Shown piece after piece: positions 41,163-49,629 of a DNA stretch of 64,000 nucleotides. The translations under genes were made by a program, and so were the position numbers. The notes under the pieces are model-generated. The model worked only from the letters and a program-made list of their open reading frames with translations, did not search any database and was not told the DNA's origin. Every line of letters begins with the position of its first letter. Within the stretch, counting starts at the first letter, position 1. The stretch lies in the NCBI GenBank assembly GCA_945902775.1, contig CAMDMY010000003.1, forward strand, positions 1 through 64,000, written 5' to 3'. Source of the stretch: Chryseobacterium gleum. GTDB taxonomy: Bacteria > Bacteroidota > Bacteroidia > Flavobacteriales_D > Crocinitomicaceae.

Positions 41163-42362
41163 TTATTTGATTATTAATTTAGTACCTGGATATATATTGT
41201 TGCTTTTTAAATTATTTAATGCTTTTAATTTTTGTATTGATAAATTAGTGTTAACAGAAACTCTGTATAAAGTTTCTCCCTCGTTAACTACATAAAATCC
41301 ATTTTTCATATTTTCTGCTTGCGATTCTGTAACTGGTATATCTGTTTTCCATTTAGAATTAGTTATAGAAGTATTCAATTGATTTTGACCTTTATTCGCT
41401 TCCGAAATTGAATTAGAAATAATCAATTTAGTACCAGCCTTTATATTATTATTTGTTAAATGATTTAATTCCCTGATTTTTTCAGTTGAAACATTCGTAT
41501 TTATAGAAACTCTATATACTGTTTCTCCTTCATTTACTAAATAAAATCCTTTTTTAATATTTTCTTGCTGCGCTTCTGTAACGGGTATATCTGTTTTCCA
41601 TTTAGAATTAGATTGTGATTGAACATTTGACTGATCGCTTTTGGATTTGTTAATAATAGCTACAGGGGCTGGTTCAGTTAATATTGTTTTAGATTCCGAT
41701 TTCGGTTCTTTGACGTTTTCCTTATTTACAATAGTTAAGGTATCTGGAAACGTCTGTTTCATTGGTTCAATAATTTCAGTTTTAGAAATTATAATTTCTT
41801 GAATGGGTTGAGTATTAACTTCATTATTTGAAGGTTTAGTATCTGTTGCTGAAATTTCTGAATTTAAATTTTGTTGTTGACTTTGAAGTGGGATTTTAAA
41901 ATAGTTTGCATCTGCTAATTCTACAGCACTTATTTTATTTACTTTATTAAATTCAGCAACAAGTAACTCATTTCGCTTATTAATATTCTTATCTCCTATT
42001 CTAATGTATTCCAAATAGTTAGATTCTAAAAGCAATAAATTTGGTGTATTGATTTCAGCTGCTTTCAAAGAAGTAATTTCTAATTTACTATACTTTTCTT
42101 CTGATGACGCTCTTTTTAACCAATCTGCATATTTTGAGTCTGCTATTTCTATCGATTTTGATTTATTTAATTCAAGATTCTTTAAAACTGTATAAACCTT
42201 ATGATTTTCTTTTGAAGAATTCTTTATGTACTCAAAATAAACTGAATCAGCTTTTAGTGTAGCGGATTTAGTATTTAATTTATTAGGGTAAAATTGACCA
42301 AATAAAACTACCGGCAACATTATAAAAAAAAGAGTAATTAATTTAAGTGGTTCTTTGGTCAT
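41163..42362 (-). CDS. LysM-domain protein with two near-identical C-terminal cassettes
   Basis: SKWKTDIPVTEAQQENIKKGFYLVNEGETVYRVSINTNVSTEKIRELN and SKWKTDIPVTESQAENMKNGFYVVNEGETLYRVSVNTNLSIQKLKALN. Confidence 0.85.
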   Translation of the reverse strand: MTKEPLKLITLFFIMLPVVLFGQFYPNKLNTKSATLKADSVYFEYIKNSSKENHKVYTVLKNLELNKSKSIEIADSKYADWLKRASSEEKYSKLEITSLKAAEINTPNLLLLESNYLEYIRIGDKNINKRNELLVAEFNKVNKISAVELADANYFKIPLQSQQQNLNSEISATDTKPSNNEVNTQPIQEIIISKTEIIEPMKQTFPDTLTIVNKENVKEPKSESKTILTEPAPVAIINKSKSDQSNVQSQSNSKWKTDIPVTEAQQENIKKGFYLVNEGETVYRVSINTNVSTEKIRELNHLTNNNIKAGTKLIISNSISEANKGQNQLNTSITNSKWKTDIPVTESQAENMKNGFYVVNEGETLYRVSVNTNLSIQKLKALNNLKSNNIYPGTKLIIK

Positions 42363-42456
42363 TTCTAATAATTAACACCGCAAATATAGTTAACTAATAT
42401 TAACCAAAAATTATTTTAACAACAAATTTACTTTTTTTAAAAAAATTTTAAAAATT

Positions 42457-42464
42457 TAACTTTG
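42457..42464 (+). promoter_or_regulatory. Bacteroidota -7 box (TAACTTTG)
   Basis: TAnnTTTG match upstream of the amidase gene. Confidence 0.45.
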
Positions 42465-42539
42465 TAGTTATGTTCGGACTGTTTCAACAATCACCTTTTA
42501 GTAAAGTTTCAAAATAGTTATAAAACGATCATTGAAAGC

Positions 42540-43547
42540 ATGTATTTTTGCAAAATGAAATTAAGTGTCTTTATCTTTTTTTTAGCTGTTTCATTCGCTT
42601 CTTTTTCTCAAGGAAAGAAAATTACAGTCGTTATAGATGCGGGTCACGGAGGAAATGACCACGGTTTTATTGCGGAAGATGCAACACTCCTACCCGAAAA
42701 AGCACTGAATTTATTGATAGCAAACAAGGTTGGTGGATATGTTCAACAATATTTGACGAACATTGAAATTATATATACGCGAACAGATGATACTTATATC
42801 AGTCTAGACGACCGTGTTTTCAAAGCAAATTCAATAAATGCAGACTTGTTTATCAGTATTCATTGTAATGCGAATGATCATCAGATGGTGCACGGAACTG
42901 AATCGCACGTGCATACTTTAGATTCTAAAAAATCGGTTGATTTAGCACAAATAATGGAAAAAGAATTTTCTTCTAAAGCGGGCAGACATTCGAGAGGAGT
43001 TAAAGACAGTGATGACAGACAACATTCACTTCAAGTATTGAAATACACGAATATGACTAGCTTATTAATTGAGTGTGGCTTTATGACGAATGCAAAAGAA
43101 GCGAAATACTTAAATACTACGGAAGGTCAGGATGTTATTGCATCCGCCATTTTCAGAGGAATTCGAACGTATGTTCAAAAAGAGAATCCAAATACCAATT
43201 TCATTAAATCAACAATCACTGCTAAACCGATAGCAAAAAACAATACAACAACTCCACCAGTTACTTCGCCTAAAACAACGGCAAATTCAACCGCTACAAC
43301 TGCTGCTAAACCAATCGATGCTACCTATGCAATTCAAATTCTATCGACTAAAGAACCTATTGAAATAGATGCGCCAGCATTCAAAAAAATAGATGAAAAA
43401 GTAATCCGACAGAAAGTGAATACAACAAGTGAATTTAAATACCGTTATTTAGTGGGTTCATTTGATTCTAGAGAAGCCGGGGCAACCACTTTAAAGAAAA
43501 TTCAAACCAATGGTTTCAAGGATGCAATTATCATTCAACTTGATTAA
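42540..43547 (+). CDS. N-acetylmuramoyl-L-alanine amidase (Amidase_3) with C-terminal SPOR-like region
   Basis: VVIDAGHGGNDHGF; ADLFISIHCNAND; TSLLIECGFMTNAKEAKYL; C-terminal YAIQILSTKEPI...YRYLVGSFDSREAGATTLKKIQTNGFKDAIII. Confidence 0.9.
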   Translation: MYFCKMKLSVFIFFLAVSFASFSQGKKITVVIDAGHGGNDHGFIAEDATLLPEKALNLLIANKVGGYVQQYLTNIEIIYTRTDDTYISLDDRVFKANSINADLFISIHCNANDHQMVHGTESHVHTLDSKKSVDLAQIMEKEFSSKAGRHSRGVKDSDDRQHSLQVLKYTNMTSLLIECGFMTNAKEAKYLNTTEGQDVIASAIFRGIRTYVQKENPNTNFIKSTITAKPIAKNNTTTPPVTSPKTTANSTATTAAKPIDATYAIQILSTKEPIEIDAPAFKKIDEKVIRQKVNTTSEFKYRYLVGSFDSREAGATTLKKIQTNGFKDAIIIQLD

Positions 43548-43644
43548 TTAATTTAAAATCAATGAGTTATTAAAATAAACCCTAAAATTATCCATTTTTA
43601 TTAAAATTTTTCCAAAATTATCTTTGTTAAATAAATTCTTTCAT

Positions 43645-43652
43645 TAACTTTG
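43645..43652 (+). promoter_or_regulatory. Bacteroidota -7 box (TAACTTTG) for tRNA-Asn
   Basis: TAnnTTTG about 30 nt upstream of the tRNA, with an upstream TTTG in the -33 region. Confidence 0.6.
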
Positions 43653-43682
43653 CAGACGCTAATACAGAAATGTACGCAAAAT

Positions 43683-43756
43683 TCCTTCTTAGCTCAGTTG
43701 GTTAGAGCATCTGACTGTTAATCAGAGGGTCCCTGGTTCGAGCCCAGGAGAGGGAG
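43683..43756 (+). tRNA. tRNA-Asn (GTT)
   Basis: Cloverleaf by eye: acceptor TCCTTCT/AGAGGGA, anticodon stem CTGAC..., anticodon GTT in ctgactGTTaatcag, T-arm CCTGG-TTCGAGC-CCAGG. Confidence 0.95.
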
Positions 43757-43758
43757 CA

Positions 43759-43788
43759 AAAAGACTTACAGAAATGTAGGTCTTTTTT
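43759..43788 (+). terminator. Terminator downstream of tRNA-Asn
   Basis: AGACtTACA gaaa TGTAgGTCT followed by TTTTT. Confidence 0.8.
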
Positions 43789-43802
43789 GGTTTCTGTGAG
43801 AT

Positions 43803-44930
43803 TTATTTTTCATTAAACAAATCCAAATAATCTTTAAAAACATACAATTTATTTCTTTGTCCCCCAGATATCTCTTTTAAAATTTCCAATTGCTCTAAAT
43901 CAGAGATTAATTTATAAGCAGTCACGTTCGATTTTTGAATAATTTCTTCAACTCTAGAAACTTCAATAACAGGTTGGGTATATAAATATTCGATTACTTT
44001 TTGTGCATCAATTCCCCTATTTCCAAGCCCCTTTAATTTATCCTCTAAATTCTTTTGCAATTGCAGAATGCCATCAAAGGTAGTAACTCCTTTTTTCGCT
44101 GTTTCAATAATACCTGTCAAGAAAAACTTTAACCATTGATTAATATCATTATGAGTCCTTGCTCGCATGAGGTTATCATAATACAGCATTCTATTCTTTT
44201 CAAAGAAATCAGACAAATACAATATTGGCTGTTTTAAAATGTTTTTACTTACCAGATACAAAGTAACTAAAAGCCTACCAACTCTTCCATTACCATCCAA
44301 AAATGGGTGTATCGTTTCAAACTGATAATGTATAATCGCTATTTTTATTAAATCAGGCAATGGCTTATGTTCATCATTTGCAAATTTTTCCAGATCAGAC
44401 ATCAATTCATTAATACTCGTATGTATTGGAGGAATAAATACAGCATCACTTAAAGTAGCACCTCCAATCCAGTTTTGACTACTACGATATTTACCTGGTA
44501 ATTTATGCTCTCCTCTTACACCTTGTAATAATATTTCATGCGTTTGTTTAATCAACCTTGATGAAAATGGCAATTCATACAATAATTTTACTGCTTCATT
44601 CATTGCACTTATATAATTTTGCACTTCTTCCCAATCATCTCGCTTTTCATTCGAAATTTCCTCTTTACTTAGAAATACTTCCTCCATGTTGGTTTGTGTA
44701 CCTTCGATTTTAGAAGATTGTGTTGCCTCTTTTGCAATGTGCATCCGAATAAACAAATCAATATTTACATATTCTGAGTACATATCTAATCTTCCTAATT
44801 GCCTATCGGCTTTGCTCAGCAATTGTATTACTTCCATATCATTTATTTGCCAATTTCTATTAATTAGATTCGGTTGAAAACTTTTATGATAACCTTGATT
44901 AATATAAGTTCCTGAAATGAATGTATCCAT
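43803..44930 (-). CDS. Fic/DOC family protein with N-terminal inhibitory motif and C-terminal winged-helix-like region
   Basis: Fic motif HPFLDGNGRVGRLL; class II-like inhibitory helix SSKIEGTQT; C-terminal VIEVSRVEEIIQKSNVTAYKLISDLEQLEILKEI. Confidence 0.92.
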   Translation of the reverse strand: MDTFISGTYINQGYHKSFQPNLINRNWQINDMEVIQLLSKADRQLGRLDMYSEYVNIDLFIRMHIAKEATQSSKIEGTQTNMEEVFLSKEEISNEKRDDWEEVQNYISAMNEAVKLLYELPFSSRLIKQTHEILLQGVRGEHKLPGKYRSSQNWIGGATLSDAVFIPPIHTSINELMSDLEKFANDEHKPLPDLIKIAIIHYQFETIHPFLDGNGRVGRLLVTLYLVSKNILKQPILYLSDFFEKNRMLYYDNLMRARTHNDINQWLKFFLTGIIETAKKGVTTFDGILQLQKNLEDKLKGLGNRGIDAQKVIEYLYTQPVIEVSRVEEIIQKSNVTAYKLISDLEQLEILKEISGGQRNKLYVFKDYLDLFNEK

Positions 44931-45160
44931 TTTTTTAATTTAAATATTCTTAAACAAATATAACACTATTTAAGAAATCATCAGAAAACTTAAATAGAAA
45001 ATTTATTATTTAATAAATAGGGATAAAATCTTAAATAATAGGCGTTTCTAATGAATGCTTTGATAGTTTTGTTTAAGTCCTCTAAGTTGAAGTAAAGATC
45101 ATTTAGTTCAATCCTTCATAATAAGGCTCGACAAAACAAAATTAAGGAGGGAGCAAAATT

Positions 45161-45194
45161 AAGTCCAATAAGCTAATGTTTATTGGACTTTTTG
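45161..45194 (+). terminator. Terminator hairpin downstream of a tRNA-3'-end-like repeat
   Basis: AAGTCCAATAA gctaatgt TTATTGGACTT TTT, 11-bp perfect stem. Confidence 0.75.
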
Positions 45195-45476
45195 CTTTTT
45201 AGAGGTTTTTTGTGATTTGCTATTATTTTATTAAAAAGGGATAAATAATAGTAAAGCATCTACTTATTAAAAATAGGGAAAATCATCTAAAATGGTACTT
45301 GCGAAAAATTGATATATTAATAAATAAAAAAGAATAATTGGCAAGGTTATTTAACCTCATTTATTTCAACAAGTGAGATTCAATATCAAAACTTCTTAAG
45401 TTATTCAAAATAAAAAATATTAAACTCTAATTAGTTAATTGAAAAATTATAAATTTGTTTAAATAATATATATCAC

Positions 45477-45881
45477 ATGAAACTAACTATCTTTTTTCTA
45501 CTAATATGTAATAGTTATTTTGCTCAAAATATTAAATATTGCAGCGATGCTAAAGGAGTTGAAATACAAAAACTAAAAGATGTAAGTGAAGACAAATCAT
45601 TCAGTCATAAACCTACATATCAATTAAATGATACTCTTTATAATGGAGAAATTAAATCTTGTTTCCCAAATGGCACTTTACATATGACTTGTAGTATTGT
45701 TAAAGGCAAATATCATGGAAAACAAATTTGTTACTCAAATGGAAGTGTTAGAAGTATTGCATATTATATCAATGGACAGCTTGAAGGTAAGGTAGAGTTT
45801 TACGATGTAAATGGGAAAATATGGAGAACCGAAATTTATAAAAAAGATAAATTAGTAAGTTGCAATGGGGATTGTCGATAA
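45477..45881 (+). CDS. Secreted MORN-repeat (YwqK-like) protein
   Basis: Signal peptide; YNGEIKSCFPNGTLHMTCSIVKGKYHGKQICYSNGSVRSIAYYINGQLEGKVEFYDVNGKIWRTEIYK. Confidence 0.75.
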   Translation: MKLTIFFLLICNSYFAQNIKYCSDAKGVEIQKLKDVSEDKSFSHKPTYQLNDTLYNGEIKSCFPNGTLHMTCSIVKGKYHGKQICYSNGSVRSIAYYINGQLEGKVEFYDVNGKIWRTEIYKKDKLVSCNGDCR

Positions 45882-45887
45882 TTAATT

Positions 45888-46709
45888 ATGAAAATTATAA
45901 TTTTTCTTGTAATGACTAGTATCTATTCTAAAATATTTTGTCAAAATTATGTATTCCCTTTTGGTGAGCCATTGCGAAAAGTTGTTCAAAATGATACATC
46001 TTCAAAAAAAATATTTGTTTTAGGTGTTTACGCTAGTGCCGTTCATGCAAAATGGTTAACTCCCGAAGGGAAAATTTTAGTAAAAGCAATTGCAGTAGCG
46101 AGTGAGCCTTCTATTTTTTGGAGAGGGGATTCAATTGAAGCCCATAATATAATTTCTAAAATTAGGATTCCAGAAAACTTAGGAAAACTAGTACCAAGTT
46201 TAGATTCTTTAAATGGTCCATCTGGAAGAAGTTTGGATTCAAATTATTTAATTCCTCTTGGTTTTAATAGAGAAGCTGCTTGGCTTTGTGATTTAGTTCC
46301 ATATTCATGTCAAAACGCTTCTCAAAAATCAGCATTAAAAAGAGTCTACGATAATTATATATTGGAAAATAAACTACCTCAATATGATATTCCAGATGTA
46401 CCAAAAATACTAGCTTCAGAAGATAGAATAAATGAAATTTTAATCGAATTAAAAAAGTCTAACGCAGACACAATAGTCCTATTGGGTGATCAACCTATTA
46501 AATATTTTCTTTCAAAATTTAGTAAAGATTATAAAAAATTAACTGATTTTGAAATATATGGGAGCCCTACAAAAGTTTTAATTGATAATAAAATGTATAC
46601 TGTTATCGCTTTAGCACATCCTAGACAAGTTAGTAAGTTAGGGTCATCGAATAATAAATGGTATGAATTGCATAAAGAATGGGTAAATAATTTATTAAAA
46701 AACAATTAG
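45888..46709 (+). CDS. Uracil-DNA glycosylase-superfamily-like protein with signal-peptide-like N-terminus
   Basis: YVFPFGEPLRKV..KKIFVLGVYASAVHAKW, GFNREAAWLCDLVPYSC, TIVLLGDQPIKYFL, VIALAHPRQ resemble the UDG-like fold; preceded by MKIIIFLVMTSIYSKIFCQN. Confidence 0.55.
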   Translation: MKIIIFLVMTSIYSKIFCQNYVFPFGEPLRKVVQNDTSSKKIFVLGVYASAVHAKWLTPEGKILVKAIAVASEPSIFWRGDSIEAHNIISKIRIPENLGKLVPSLDSLNGPSGRSLDSNYLIPLGFNREAAWLCDLVPYSCQNASQKSALKRVYDNYILENKLPQYDIPDVPKILASEDRINEILIELKKSNADTIVLLGDQPIKYFLSKFSKDYKKLTDFEIYGSPTKVLIDNKMYTVIALAHPRQVSKLGSSNNKWYELHKEWVNNLLKNN

Positions 46710-47116
46710 TGGCGATAAACTTCTTTCAAAAGTAGTAAAAGAGTAATAATATCAATGGTCATTAATATTCCAATTGCTTTCATATTATTCGTCTTAGACA
46801 GGTTGGGAAAATCATTTTCGTCTATCTTACATTTATTTCTACCACCAACATATCCAGATTGTTTTAAAATTGATGGATATTGAATCAAATTCTGTTCTGG
46901 AGTATTTTAAACAGATTCACATAATGTCTCAATAAATATAAACCAAGTAGAATTAATGTAACAAACCTCCTTCCTCTTTTAAACTAAATTTTAAATATTC
47001 ACTCAAATCACGATTTTACACATTTATAATACCAATTTGGTATTTGATTTGGGTTTCTTAATTTGATTTTGTTAACTTAATTTAAATAGGTATTAACAAC
47101 TTAAAACTAGGGAGTT

Positions 47117-47335
47117 ATGGAAAATTCTATAAAACAACCTTTGACTTCAACAAAAGAAAAGGTGACACTTTATTTATTGGGAATAGATAAAAAATGGGTA
47201 AGAGGGGGAAATAATCAATGGGTTGAAGACATTGAAAAAGAAGTCCCAAAAAAAGCACATGAATCAATACACGAAGAAGTGCAGGAAGAAGTGAAAAAAA
47301 CAAGAAAATGGTGGCAATTTTGGAAAAGAAAATAA
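47117..47335 (+). CDS. Small uncharacterised protein with amphipathic WWQFWKRK tail
   Basis: Clear ORF MENSIKQPLTSTKEKVTLYLLGIDKKWVRGGNNQWVED...KKTRKWWQFWKRK preceded by aagggag-like spacing (actagggagttatg). Confidence 0.55.
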   Translation: MENSIKQPLTSTKEKVTLYLLGIDKKWVRGGNNQWVEDIEKEVPKKAHESIHEEVQEEVKKTRKWWQFWKRK

Positions 47336-47374
47336 TTAAGTTAAAACATCCCCACTAAGGGTTTGAACATTTAA

Positions 47375-47825
47375 TAAACCATTCTTCGATGAAGAATTGG
47401 TTTAGATGATATTGTAATCCAAAGCGAGGAAAGTCTTGACGTATTAGATTATATTGTTGGGAGAGCAAAAAATCTACATCGATTAACAACTATCATTTAA
47501 ACTTGTCAATTATAATAAGCTTATCAATCTCTTACTTTTTCTTGATAAGAGAAAACACTGTTTTCGAAGGATAAGCAAAAATCAAGGATCTTTCAAAGGA
47601 ATTTTTCACTTCATTTATTTTATAAAAGTCAACAAACATAGCTAGTGAAGTGAAACCGCAGGTAAATACTTTCCTTCACGCTCTCTTTCGCTGAAAAAGC
47701 GAAACGCGATTACGGAAAATTTACAGCTAATTCGTTAGAAAGACCAATTCTAATTAGTGCTTCGCAAATAGGTGCTATTATTCTTTCTAAATTTTGGTTA
47801 CATTTTTAGTCCCAAAGTTTTGGGA
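47375..47825. other. Hairpin-dense non-coding intergenic region
   Basis: Six inverted repeats: 47375-47404, 47520-47549, 47604-47613/47646-47655, 47686-47704, 47735-47743/47782-47790, 47810-47825. Confidence 0.6.
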
Positions 47826-47955
47826 TTGATCTGTTTTGCTTATTAATTCGAACATCATGAATAAATAATATGTTTTAAAATCATATTATTTTGCATTTAT
47901 AGCACATAAAATTCAAAGAAATAAAGCCTACATTTATATTCTGAAAAGTTATCAA

Positions 47956-48114
47956 ATGGCAAAGCAAAAGAATACAGACAACAAAAAATTGCATTCTAAA
48001 TTAATGGGGCAGAAGAAAAACAAGAAGCAGCTTCAGAAAGAGAAAAATAAATTGCGCCTTCGTGAGTTGAATCAAAAAGTGAATGAAATGAATAATTCAG
48101 ATTCAGAAAATTAA
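47956..48114 (+). CDS. Small very basic protein (52 aa), below the ORF-track cutoff
   Basis: Manual translation MAKQKNTDNKKLHSKLMGQKKNKKQLQKEKNKLRLRELNQKVNEMNNSDSEN*. Confidence 0.45.
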   Translation: MAKQKNTDNKKLHSKLMGQKKNKKQLQKEKNKLRLRELNQKVNEMNNSDSEN

Positions 48115-48194
48115 GGGATTAAATGCAAAAGTTGGGGATTGAAAACAATTCCAAATCAATTGTCACGTTGGTTTCGAGTACCTCAACCAACTTA

Positions 48195-49376
48195 TTATTT
48201 GCTTTCATTCAATTTCAAATTTGTAACTAAACTAGCTGCATATTCTCTCGCTTCACGATCACTCTCAACAAAATCTTCGTATTCAGGTTTAGAAATACAA
48301 TTGCAATTAAACAATGTTTCTTCATTGATATGAGCAATGTCTAAAAAGCTAATTTTTTCTTTCAAGAAAGCTTCAACAGCTACTTCATTAGCCGCATTTA
48401 AAATACACGCAGCCGTTCCTTCCATATCCATTGCTTTATAGGCTAAATCTAGATTTTTGAACGTTTCTTTGTCTGCTTTTTCAAATGTCAATTGCGGATA
48501 ATCCATAAAATTAAATCGAGGAAAATCTGTTTTCAAACGATCTGGATAGGTCAACGCAAATTGAATCGGTAATTTCATATCAGGTAAACCCATTTGCGCT
48601 TTCATACTTCCGTCTTCAAACTGTACCAATGAATGTACAATCGATTGAGGATGAACAATTACATCAATTTGTTCTGCTTTTAAACTGAACAACCATTTCG
48701 CTTCGATTACTTCTAAGCCTTTGTTCATCATTGTAGCTGAATCAATCGTGATTTTCGCTCCCATTGCCCAATTTGGATGCTTTAACGCTTGTGCTAATGT
48801 TACTGTTTGCAATTGCTCTGTTGACCAGCCTCTGAATGGTCCACCAGATGCAGTTAAATATATCTTTTCAATTTTATTATGAAATTCGCCTACTAAGCAC
48901 TGAAAAATTGCAGAATGCTCAGAATCAACAGGATAGATATTAACTCCATTTTCTCGAGCTAATTTTGTCACCAATTCACCTGCACATACCAATGTTTCTT
49001 TGTTGGCTAAAGCAATTGTCTTTTTAGCATTAATTGCGGCTAATGTTGGTTTTAGTCCTGCATAACCTACTAATGCAGTCAAAACCGTATGGACTTCGTT
49101 GAATTCAACTACTTGCGATAAGGATTGTTCACCTGTATAAACAGTAATATCATAGTCCCAAAGCGCTTGTTTTACTTTTTCGTACAAACTTTCATCACCG
49201 ATTACAACTGTATTTGGTTTATGTTTAATCGCTTGGGCAATCAACAAATCAGCATTTGAGTGTGCTGTAATTACTTGTAAATCAAAAATATCTGGATAGG
49301 CTTCAATAACTTCTAAAGCTTGCGTACCGATCGACCCTGTAGATCCTAAAATAGCTATTCCTTTTTTCGCTTCCAT
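48195..49376 (-). CDS. dxr: 1-deoxy-D-xylulose-5-phosphate reductoisomerase
   Basis: KGIAILGSTGSIGTQALEVIEAYPD; PVDSEHSAIFQCL; TASGGPFRGW; HPNWAMGAKITIDSATMMNKGLEVIEA. Confidence 0.96.
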   Translation of the reverse strand: MEAKKGIAILGSTGSIGTQALEVIEAYPDIFDLQVITAHSNADLLIAQAIKHKPNTVVIGDESLYEKVKQALWDYDITVYTGEQSLSQVVEFNEVHTVLTALVGYAGLKPTLAAINAKKTIALANKETLVCAGELVTKLARENGVNIYPVDSEHSAIFQCLVGEFHNKIEKIYLTASGGPFRGWSTEQLQTVTLAQALKHPNWAMGAKITIDSATMMNKGLEVIEAKWLFSLKAEQIDVIVHPQSIVHSLVQFEDGSMKAQMGLPDMKLPIQFALTYPDRLKTDFPRFNFMDYPQLTFEKADKETFKNLDLAYKAMDMEGTAACILNAANEVAVEAFLKEKISFLDIAHINEETLFNCNCISKPEYEDFVESDREAREYAASLVTNLKLNESK

Positions 49377-49477
49377 AGTACAAAAATAAGGATAATTCGT
49401 ATGAAGTTAGAAAAGATTTGAAAATAGATGCGGAGACTACTTTATATTGTTCTTTTCTAAGAATTAGGGTTTATTTT

Positions 49478-49629
49478 ATTTTGAGGTGCTGGAGTTGTTA
49501 AATATATTGGAATGGGCTGAAGCCGCATTCCAATTCAATCCTCACAATATGCATTAATTTTAAAATAGGAGAATTACTTTTTTATCCATATAAGATTTCA
49601 ATAGAAATTTAATACCAGCACCTCAAAAT
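49478..49629. mobile_element. MITE-like element bounded by 15-bp perfect inverted repeats
   Basis: ATTTTGAGGTGCTGG at 49478-49492 and CCAGCACCTCAAAAT at 49615-49629; internal palindrome GGAATGGGCTGAAGCCGCATTCC at 49509-49531. Confidence 0.6.

Noticed and set aside
43803-45160. Prophage or integrative element with integrase
   Set aside because: No integrase, transposase or phage gene found between the tRNA-end repeats; only the repeat evidence is reported.
46706-46888. 60-aa minus-strand ORF downstream of the UDG-like gene
   Set aside because: No recognisable motif or signal; length compatible with chance in AT-rich DNA.
47420-47440. gcgaggaaagtc string reminiscent of the RNase P RNA P4 core
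   Set aside because: No other conserved RNase P RNA elements nearby; the stretch also reads as a short open frame.
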